Source: CAYJWL01 sp964373855 | Lineage (GTDB): Bacteria; Patescibacteriota; Andersenbacteria; UBA10190 | Length of the DNA: 5,081 bases | Direction of reading: 5' to 3' | Assembly: GCA_964373855.1 (NCBI GenBank) | Contig: CAYJWL010000045.1 | Location: 1-5,081 of the forward strand | The notes under the pieces: model-generated | Database searches by the model: none | What the model saw: only the letters and a program-made list of their open reading frames with translations | What the model was told of the DNA's origin: nothing | Translations under genes and position numbers: made by a program | Part shown: piece by piece, positions 1-5,060 of the stretch | How the letters are laid out: each line of letters begins with the position of its first letter | Position numbering within the stretch: the first letter of the stretch is position 1

Positions 1-1
1 G

Positions 2-103
2 GAACGCATTCCGCCTAGAAGAGAAAACTTATTCCGAGATGCCCAAGCAGCGACGAAAGCTGATAGCCCACCAGCCAAAGCGGTCAAACCTGGGGCGGAC
101 TAA
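2..103 (+). CDS. 3' end of an unidentified upstream gene (partial)
   Basis: An open frame enters from the left edge and stops at TAA 101-103. The visible 33 residues begin ERIPPRRENLF and end in an Ala/Lys/Pro-rich tail (AKAVKPGAD), the kind of basic low-complexity tail often found on ribosomal or RNA-binding proteins. Because khpA follows, the small ribosomal subunit protein S16 (rpsP) is the obvious candidate by gene order, but I do not recognise an S16 signature in so short a piece. The +1-shifted frame (3-119, ending TAG) is also open and basic, so even the frame is not certain. Product unknown; the presence of a gene end here is moderately likely. Confidence 0.3.
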   Translation, partial: ERIPPRRENLFRDAQAATKADSPPAKAVKPGAD

Positions 104-167
104 GCCACAAGCAGGCTAGGCGAATTGCAGCAGTGACACTGGAGCACCTTTCATTAAAGCAATCTAA

Positions 168-196
168 TTGACCGGCGCGATATTCCGTGCTAGATT
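168..196 (+). promoter_or_regulatory. Probable sigma70-type promoter for khpA
   Basis: A -35 box TTGACC (168-173) is separated by 17 nt from a -10 box TAGATT (191-196). The -10 box is preceded by TGC (188-190), an extended -10 motif. The expected transcription start is near 203, giving a khpA leader of about 130 nt that contains the hairpin at 267-300. The spacing is ideal and each box matches consensus at four or five of six positions. It is inferred from sequence only. Confidence 0.5.
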
Positions 197-266
197 AGAT
201 CTATCCGAAGCTCAATTTCAAGAACGAGAAGAAGTTTCCGTTCATTCAACAAAGCATCGGCTCAAC

Positions 267-300
267 GCGCCTGACGGGCTACTTATGCCCGCAGGTACGC
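267..300 (+). other. Long hairpin in the khpA leader
   Basis: The left arm is GCG (267-269), CCTG (270-273), a bulged A (274) and CGGGC (275-279). A 7-nt loop TACTTAT follows. The right arm is GCCCG (287-291), CAGG (292-295), a TA bulge and CGC (298-300). That makes 12 base pairs with two small bulges. No U-tract follows, so it is not a standard intrinsic terminator. It ends 35 nt before the khpA ATG and could be an RNA-stability or translation-control element, or an autoregulatory site for the RNA-binding product. The function is not visible. Confidence 0.45.
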
Positions 301-335
301 TCTGTTAATCCGTAAAGCTGAAATGCTACGTTTCT

Positions 336-716
336 ATGGAAAACGATCGCAAATCTCACGACGTGGAATTTGTCGAATATGTCGTGAAATCTATCGTCGA
401 CCATCCAGATGATGTCAAGCTGGAGCGGGACATAGATGAAATGGGTGTATTGATTACCCTGACTGTTAACCCTGAAGACATGGGTCAAATTATTGGCCGC
501 CAGGGAGCAACTGCAAAATCAATCCGTACTCTTTTACGAGTCATCGGCGCACGTAATAACGCCAGAGTAAATCTTAAGATCAATGAACCAGCCGGCGGCC
601 GGGCTGATCGCAGGTCCGCTGAAGAAAAAGAGCCTGCTGCCGAAGTAAAAGCCGGCGCCGAAGGCGAACAACCAAAGCAATCGGTCGAAGAAGCTATCGA
701 CGACCTCGATATATAA
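336..716 (+). CDS. khpA: KH-domain RNA-binding protein KhpA (YlqC family) with charged C-terminal tail
   Basis: 126 aa. The first part matches the KhpA/YlqC family: a FVEYVVKSIVDHPDDV start (residues 12-27) and a beta-rich stretch leading to the KH signature IIGRQGATAKSIRTLL (52-67). The GRQG loop (54-57) is the GxxG motif that contacts single-stranded RNA. Known family members bind RNA broadly, act in the cytoplasm and in some Gram-positives pair with KhpB to affect cell division and elongation; that partnership is not shown here. Usual length is about 75-80 aa, so residues 83-126 are an added Glu/Ala/Lys-rich, probably disordered tail ending IDDLDI. ATG 336 is the first possible start after an in-frame stop at 306-308, and no Shine-Dalgarno sequence precedes it. 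The gene has its own promoter and terminator and seems to be transcribed alone. Confidence 0.9.
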   Translation: MENDRKSHDVEFVEYVVKSIVDHPDDVKLERDIDEMGVLITLTVNPEDMGQIIGRQGATAKSIRTLLRVIGARNNARVNLKINEPAGGRADRRSAEEKEPAAEVKAGAEGEQPKQSVEEAIDDLDI

Positions 717-731
717 GTTCACCATCTATTT

Positions 732-771
732 AAAAACAACTCTGCTCGCGTGCGCGAGCAGAGTTGTTTTT
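732..771 (+). terminator. Perfect 19-bp palindromic, probably bidirectional intrinsic terminator
   Basis: Positions 732-750 and 753-771 are exact reverse complements separated by TG. The GC-rich core (CTGCTCGCG/CGCGAGCAG) is flanked by five A on the left and five T on the right, so either strand yields a stable hairpin followed by a U-run. It starts 15 nt after the khpA stop and isolates khpA from the downstream surface-protein gene. No convergent gene is present to need the reverse activity. Confidence 0.93.
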
Positions 772-786
772 ATGCACATCAGGCAG

Positions 787-816
787 TTTACGGCCGCCGC
801 CCAGCAGTGGTATAAT
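787..816 (+). promoter_or_regulatory. Strong extended -10 promoter for the 968-aa protein gene
   Basis: A consensus TATAAT lies at 811-816, preceded by TGG (808-810), which gives the TGn extended -10 motif. A -35-like TTTACG (787-792) lies 18 nt upstream. Transcription should begin around 822-825, and the ATG is at 825, so the message would have essentially no 5' leader. Confidence 0.75.
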
Positions 817-824
817 AGATTCTT

Positions 825-3731
825 ATGGACAGCCGACTCCTTCGCCTTATTATCACTGCCAGCGGATTTGTACTTGTGGCCAGTCTTGGCGGTGTACCGT
901 CGGTTTTGGCGCAAGACGCTGACCCCATTCCGGCCGCGCTGCAGCAATACCTCAAGCGGGCAGGCATCGCCGTTCCGCCAGCCAACGAATTGCAATCATC
1001 AAGCGGACCACAGGCCGCCACGTTGGTACCCCTCATCTATGCTGAAAACCTACAAGCCTCCGTCAGCGCCAGCGGCGAGGTGACAGGGACATTTACCATC
1101 ATCAACCGTGACGATACCTATGTCGGCGGGATTGGTTACGATATCGCCGTGCTCGGACCGGAGGCATTAATTCAGCCCGGAGTATTAACCACCGACACTG
1201 CGCTTACGTATCACCGACAGCGCCAACCTGATTCTTTTTCCTTAGCCGCCCAGCAATCCAAACAGATATCCTTTACGTACCAACCCCCGCCTCTACCGGC
1301 CGGCGACTTCCGGCTCCGCGTGCAATTAAGAACATCGAATGACCGGGAAATGGGCTGGGACACAGTTGCCATCAATCTCCCAGCCGGTGCCGAGCCGGTT
1401 GCCTTCGCGGAGCTGGAAGCAATAGCAGTTGAAACGGCCAGTATTAACTACGAGACAGGGCAGATACAGAACCTCTGGGGACCACTCCAAGGAGTGAACG
1501 TTGATGCCAAACAGACATTGGCTTTTCAAGTGACAGCTAAGAATGTGGGTACGGCCGGATTGAATGTCACACCAACTCTTTCAATAAAAAGAATTTTAAC
1601 CAGTGCCAGCGATGCCGCCATAACCAGCGGTGAGCAAGTCTCTTTAGCGGCAGGAGCGACCCAGCGCCTATCCCTCCCGACCACTGCCGGCGATACCCCC
1701 GGAGCTTACGCCGCTATCTTCAGTCTCCAGAACGATCAGTTGAAGCAGGTATCATCACTGGCTGAATTTCGCTATGTCGTCCGCGGTGTTTCCGCTTCAA
1801 TTGTCAGCGCTGAAATAGAGAAGCTGGCAAGGAACAAGGGCGATGCCGCAGTCGTGCAATTTACGGTTGTCGGACCGGCCGACCGCGAAACCGACCTGCC
1901 GGGGAAAATTCAGGTTGCGATCTTGAGCGGCCAGGAGGTGGCCGGCCAAACCGAAGAAGATGTTCGCCTGAACGGGAGCGCCGTTACTGGCACTGCCAGC
2001 ATCGAACTGAACCGTGATGTATCACAAACCCCCGGGTTAAGGATTACCCTGACAACCACCGATGGGACGGTGCTCGATCAATATGAAATCTCTCTCCCCG
2101 ATATACTTGACCAGGATCTAGCAGCGGCTCAACCGCCGGAGGATACAGAATCGCGTCTAAGAGGGCGCCAGATAGCCGGCATTGTGCTCGCCATCCTAGC
2201 CGTGGCGGTTGCTATTGTGCTTATATTCATCATAAGGGCCGGCAAACTCCCGCCCAGCACTCCAGCGATTTTTGTCCTCCTCATTCTCGGTGCCGCCGCC
2301 GTCATACTGCAGCATTTCCCCGCTAATGCTTCCGGCATCCAATTCCGGCACTACTGGTGGCATGGGGGGTGGGGTGCGCCCCAACTTAACCTGTTCGTGA
2401 ACAAGCCTGCCCATAACAGCACCGTCTCCCCGGGCCAGATACCCTATGAGGCTAAGCTCGAATGGGTAGCGTGCGAGAATTCCTTTAATGAAGGCAGCAT
2501 CATTGTTTCCTCGCTGCCCAGCGGCGGCCATGTTACCTTCAAAACCGCTGCCCAACAGAGCGGCTCGTCGTTTACACCCACTGGGACGCAAGAGACGCCA
2601 TACGACTGGCTGGAACAGGCTCGCCGCAAAGAGGAGCGAACCTTTGATCCCAGCGGCTGGCGTTCCTTTACTTTCAAAACGCTGCTTGATCTGGCTACGC
2701 ATGCGCCGGGAAGCACGACTACTATCTGGACACAAGCCGATGCCTTTGCCACCTACCACACGGGTTGGAGCTATGGGATTATCAATGATTTCACCTGGCT
2801 CACATTTTTAGCTCCCTCGCCCTCGGCCAGTCCAACGCCAACCGTCAGTCCGCCGGGAGATTCGTGTCTGGCCTATGCGGTTCAGGGTTCACCGCAGAGC
2901 GGTCCCGATTCTAAATTCTTTACGATAGACATTGCTGCCGGGGCAGCCACTGGCCTTGGCGCAGAGCGCGGCACGCCGAAAGATCTAACGGGACTGGATA
3001 TTCATCCCACTTCCGGCTTGATGTATGCCGCCGCCAGCGGCAGTAATAACACCACCCTCTACAAGGTTGACCGATCCTCGGGCGCGACAACCGCTGTCGG
3101 TACGACCGGCGGCCGAGGCGTGCAAGCTCTTTCCTTCCGACCTTCGGATGCCACACTTTGGGGCTGGGCGGAAGACAAAGGCGTGGTGACAATCAATACC
3201 AGCACGGGAGAGACCAGCCTTATACGAGCATCTGATCTAGATATAGAGGGCCTCGCCTGGAACGGGAGCGGCTCGCTGCTTTACGGATCGGCTAACGACG
3301 CGCTGTGGGTGTTCGATCCCGCCGCTAAAACCTTATCTCAACTGGCTAATAATCTTCCCGGGGGAACCAAAGCATTAGAGACTGTTCCCGGTCGTGACAA
3401 TCTGCTGCTCGGCGGAATCCCTGATAGCGGCCACTCGGTTAGCCTGTACCTTTATGATGTTACCAGCACACGGGTGATCAGCAGGAAAAACTTCACCTCG
3501 CCTTACAACCACATGGAGTCAGTAGCCTGGCCGCAGGAGTGCGGCTTGCCGTGGGAAGTTGGCATCAAGCAATGTTCGGACACGATTGATAATGATGCTG
3601 ATGGCAAAGTAGATTGCGAGGATCCCGGCTGCTTGACGGATATTAACAACCCGGCCAGCTGCGATCCGGACGATGACCAGGAGCAACATACCCCGCAATT
3701 TAAACCGCCCGGCTTCCAGGAGACGGAGTAG
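825..3731 (+). CDS. Large secreted or membrane-anchored multidomain surface protein, function unknown
   Basis: 968 aa; I do not recognise a named family. An N-terminal signal peptide has R4/R7, a hydrophobic core (8-24) and a VLA-Q cleavage site after residue 29. Residues about 55-190, 193-320 and 321-430 are beta-rich and look like Ig/CARDB-type sandwiches. Two hydrophobic helices follow (about 450-470 and 480-498), joined by RAGKLPP; the second ends in ANA-S (500-503) like a signal peptidase site. Residues 505-662 are another beta-rich segment containing a HYWWHGGW patch. A Pro/Ser/Thr linker (663-680) leads to a beta-propeller-like domain (681-906) with five blade repeats of the form LYxVDxxTGxxTxVG, bracketed by C681 and C906. 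The tail (917-951) has C917, C931, C936, C946 and the pattern DNDADGKVD, a probable calcium-binding motif. A role at the cell surface in adhesion or structure is inference. The gene has its own promoter and terminators, and the ATG is set by the promoter 8 nt upstream. Confidence 0.85.
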   Translation: MDSRLLRLIITASGFVLVASLGGVPSVLAQDADPIPAALQQYLKRAGIAVPPANELQSSSGPQAATLVPLIYAENLQASVSASGEVTGTFTIINRDDTYVGGIGYDIAVLGPEALIQPGVLTTDTALTYHRQRQPDSFSLAAQQSKQISFTYQPPPLPAGDFRLRVQLRTSNDREMGWDTVAINLPAGAEPVAFAELEAIAVETASINYETGQIQNLWGPLQGVNVDAKQTLAFQVTAKNVGTAGLNVTPTLSIKRILTSASDAAITSGEQVSLAAGATQRLSLPTTAGDTPGAYAAIFSLQNDQLKQVSSLAEFRYVVRGVSASIVSAEIEKLARNKGDAAVVQFTVVGPADRETDLPGKIQVAILSGQEVAGQTEEDVRLNGSAVTGTASIELNRDVSQTPGLRITLTTTDGTVLDQYEISLPDILDQDLAAAQPPEDTESRLRGRQIAGIVLAILAVAVAIVLIFIIRAGKLPPSTPAIFVLLILGAAAVILQHFPANASGIQFRHYWWHGGWGAPQLNLFVNKPAHNSTVSPGQIPYEAKLEWVACENSFNEGSIIVSSLPSGGHVTFKTAAQQSGSSFTPTGTQETPYDWLEQARRKEERTFDPSGWRSFTFKTLLDLATHAPGSTTTIWTQADAFATYHTGWSYGIINDFTWLTFLAPSPSASPTPTVSPPGDSCLAYAVQGSPQSGPDSKFFTIDIAAGAATGLGAERGTPKDLTGLDIHPTSGLMYAAASGSNNTTLYKVDRSSGATTAVGTTGGRGVQALSFRPSDATLWGWAEDKGVVTINTSTGETSLIRASDLDIEGLAWNGSGSLLYGSANDALWVFDPAAKTLSQLANNLPGGTKALETVPGRDNLLLGGIPDSGHSVSLYLYDVTSTRVISRKNFTSPYNHMESVAWPQECGLPWEVGIKQCSDTIDNDADGKVDCEDPGCLTDINNPASCDPDDDQEQHTPQFKPPGFQETE
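2916..3482 (+). repeat. Five degenerate beta-propeller blade repeats (protein level)
   Basis: Within the 968-aa protein, five similar strands recur: FFTIDIAAGAATGLG (698), LYKVDRSSGATTAVG (745), VVTINTSTGETSLI (787), LWVFDPAAKTLSQL (827) and LYLYDVTSTRVIS (874). Spacing is 47, 42, 40 and 47 residues, as for propeller blades. Intervening pieces such as LTGLDIHPTSGLMYA, VQALSFRPSDATLWG and IEGLAWNGSGSLLYG repeat the second half of each blade. The DNA itself is not obviously repeated, so the duplications are old. Blade count and fold are inferred from pattern only. Confidence 0.6.
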
Positions 3732-3754
3732 TCTAACAGCCGGTGTACCGATTG

Positions 3755-3781
3755 AGCGACTTCAACCAAGTCGCTGGTTTT
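3755..3781 (+). terminator. Hairpin terminator after the surface-protein gene
   Basis: AGCGACTT (3755-3762) pairs perfectly with AAGTCGCT (3768-3775) around a CAACC loop. GGTTTT follows. The U-run is only four long, so termination may be partial and could allow read-through into trmD. An alternative pairing AACCA (3764-3768) with TGGTT (3775-3779) excludes the main stem. Confidence 0.55.
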
Positions 3782-3808
3782 GGCGGTCTACCAAGATTGG
3801 ACTAACCT
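3780..3808 (+). promoter_or_regulatory. Weak candidate promoter for trmD
   Basis: TTGGCG (3780-3785) and TAACCT (3803-3808) are 17 nt apart, with the -10-like box ending 7 nt before the preferred trmD ATG at 3816. If real, trmD would also be read from a nearly leaderless message. The -10 box matches consensus at only three of six positions. Read-through of the preceding weak terminator is an equally good way to transcribe trmD. Confidence 0.22.
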
Positions 3809-3815
3809 CAATGAT

Positions 3816-4493
3816 ATGAGATTTGATTTTCTGGCTCTCTTTCCCGAGATCATTGATCTGTATGCTAACGCCAGTATTTTGGGACGAGCCCGGCAAAACA
3901 ACCTCATCAGCGTCCACGCTTGGAGCATCCGAGACTACGCGTTAGACAAACACCGGACGGTGGACGATACACCATATGGCGGCGGCGCCGGCATGGTTAT
4001 GAAGATCGAGCCGATCGACAATACGCTCGCTGCGCTCGCCTCAGAAACCAGAAATCAGAAAATAGAAAAAAAGAAGATATTGGTTTTATCGGCCCGGGGG
4101 AAACAGTTTACCCAGGCACTAGCCAAGGAGTATGCCAAGCTTGACCAGCTCATTCTAATCTGCGGGCGGTATGAAGGGATCGATCAGCGCGTGGCTGATC
4201 ATTTGGCCGATGAGGAAATTTCTGTTGGACCCTATGTGTTAGCCGGCGGCGAGCTGGCTGCCTTAATCGTCACCGAGGCTGTGGCTCGCTTGCTGCCGGG
4301 TGTACTGGGCAACCCCAAGTCCCTGGCTGAAGAATCTTTTACTACCAACTACCAACTACAAACTACAAACTCTGTTGAGTATCCGCACTATACCAAACCA
4401 GTCAATTATAAAGGCTGGCCAGTGCCTGACGTGTTGCTTTCGGGCAATCATGAAGACATCCGCCGCTGGCGAGAGGCCAAACGTAAATCGTAA
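3816..4493 (+). CDS. trmD: tRNA (guanine37-N1)-methyltransferase TrmD
   Basis: 225 aa. TrmD is a SPOUT (trefoil-knot) enzyme that uses S-adenosylmethionine to methylate G37 next to the anticodon of certain tRNAs, preventing +1 frameshifting. Family motifs in order: MRFDFLALFPEI (1-12), HRTVDDTPYGGGAGM (46-60), the knot motifs LICGRYEGID (ending D123) and SVGPYVLAGGEL (136-147), LPGVLGN, PHYTKP (190-195) and LLSGNHEDIRRWR. The start is set at ATG 3816 because family members begin directly with the MxFDxLxLFPE strand; a TTG 12 codons upstream would add a non-conserved MAVYQDW extension. No Shine-Dalgarno sequence is seen. Oddities: the catalytic Asp of E. coli TrmD (D169, EDSF) is Glu here (E173, EESF); the last 30 or so residues of longer homologues are absent; and two loops are coded by 7-nt tandem repeats. 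Recognition is secure. Confidence 0.96.
   Translation: MRFDFLALFPEIIDLYANASILGRARQNNLISVHAWSIRDYALDKHRTVDDTPYGGGAGMVMKIEPIDNTLAALASETRNQKIEKKKILVLSARGKQFTQALAKEYAKLDQLILICGRYEGIDQRVADHLADEEISVGPYVLAGGELAALIVTEAVARLLPGVLGNPKSLAEESFTTNYQLQTTNSVEYPHYTKPVNYKGWPVPDVLLSGNHEDIRRWREAKRKS
4043..4070 (+). repeat. 7-nt tandem repeat (AGAAAnn x4) inside trmD
   Basis: Four head-to-tail units AGAAACC, AGAAATC, AGAAAAT, AGAAAAA encode the polar loop ETRNQKIEK (residues 77-85 of TrmD), between the N-terminal motif region and the ILVLSARGK strand. Five bases are constant and two vary. The period is not a multiple of three, so gain or loss of one unit would shift the frame. Confidence 0.65.
4341..4371 (+). 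repeat. 7-nt tandem repeat (ACTACMA x4.4) inside trmD
   Basis: Units are ACTACCA, ACTACCA, ACTACAA, ACTACAA and a partial ACT. They encode TTNYQLQTTN (residues 176-185), lying just after the catalytic EESF and before PHYTKP, where E. coli TrmD has its flexible interdomain linker. The unit differs from that of the repeat at 4043-4070 but has the same 7-nt period. Confidence 0.9.
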
Positions 4494-4549
4494 CGCGCAG
4501 CGAGGCGCCCCGATTGTACGTTTGTCTGTTAACGCTTTACCCTGAATTT

Positions 4550-4990
4550 ATGACCTTGCCTCCTTTTCTCATTCCGATCCTCGTCGGTCTGATTGCCCAA
4601 TTTTTGAAAGGCTTCTTTAACCAGCGGTGGCTGGCAGATACAAAAATTAGAGGCGTGAGCATGCCGCGGTACGGCGGCATGCCCAGCGCGCATACTGCTT
4701 TTGTCTTCTCGCTTGTAACTGTGGTTGGTACAATCGACGGCATAGTCAGTGCGACGTTTGCTATCGCTTCAGCCATGGCAATATTCATTTTGGATGACGC
4801 CCTGCGCATGCGCATCTTCATCGGTCGGCAGGGACAGGCGATATTGAGACTCATCAAGCAGCTCCCCGCCCACCAGCGCACCGGTTTTCCGGAGCTTGAG
4901 CCCCGGTTAGGACACAATGCCCGGGAAACAGTGGCCGGAGCGGCTATTGGAGTTACGCTGACGTTACTCATACTCCTTCTGACCAAGTAG
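4550..4990 (+). CDS. Divergent PAP2-family (DUF212, YuiD-like) membrane protein
   Basis: 146 aa. It shows the DUF212 signature in order: an N-terminal membrane helix (6-23) with K20, GGMPSAHTAFV (42-52), a DDALRMR acidic/basic motif after a helix (82-88), GRQGQAILRLI (92-102), RLGHNARETVAGAAIG (119-134) and a final helix (about 128-144). The PSAH and LGH motifs resemble the PSGH and H-containing motifs of PAP2 acid phosphatases, so a lipid- or phosphate-related membrane phosphatase is possible, but the activity of this family is poorly established. Length matches B. subtilis YuiD (about 158 aa). ATG 4550 is preferred because it leads straight into the first helix; a TTG at 4514 would add MYVCLLTLYPEF. 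It lies 56 nt after trmD on the same strand with no terminator seen between them, so co-transcription is likely. Confidence 0.88.
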   Translation: MTLPPFLIPILVGLIAQFLKGFFNQRWLADTKIRGVSMPRYGGMPSAHTAFVFSLVTVVGTIDGIVSATFAIASAMAIFILDDALRMRIFIGRQGQAILRLIKQLPAHQRTGFPELEPRLGHNARETVAGAAIGVTLTLLILLLTK

Positions 4991-5030
4991 GACGGCAAAG
5001 CCTGTAAAATCCGCTGCCAGATTGTCCGTA

Positions 5031-5060
5031 TATGGCCCTCACAAGGCCATAATTATTTTT
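5031..5060 (+). terminator. Intrinsic terminator after the DUF212 gene
   Basis: TATGGCC (5031-5037) pairs perfectly with GGCCATA (5045-5051) around a 7-nt CTCACAA loop. ATTATTTTT (5052-5060) follows as the U-rich tract. It ends the probable trmD-DUF212 transcript 40 nt after the stop codon. Confidence 0.8.

Noticed and set aside
131..141. CAGTG-A-CACTG inverted repeat as an operator
   Set aside because: Five-bp arms are too short to support a binding site without a second copy or a known regulator.
285..308. Seven-codon mini-ORF (MPAGTLC) in the khpA leader
   Set aside because: It has no ribosome binding site, overlaps the hairpin arm and shows no run of regulatory codons; chance is enough to explain it.
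1482..1506. AAGGAG followed by ATG inside the surface-protein gene as an internal start
   Set aside because: The ATG at 1504 is out of frame with the long coding frame and opens no meaningful product; the purine block belongs to a chance CACTCC/GGAGTG pair.
2196..2759. 187-aa open frame on the minus strand
   Set aside because: It lies wholly opposite the long gene, has a composition typical of antisense shadow and shows no recognisable motif.
4514..4549. Promoter between trmD and the DUF212 gene (TTGTAC plus a -10)
   Set aside because: No -10 better than three of six matches at acceptable spacing; co-transcription with trmD is simpler.
4803..4814. Self-complementary TGCGCATGCGCA
   Set aside because: It is coded by the conserved LRMR region and is short; no second copy was seen.
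4537..4998. 153-aa minus-strand open frame opposite the DUF212 gene
   Set aside because: The + strand frame carries clear DUF212 motifs; the reverse frame shows none.
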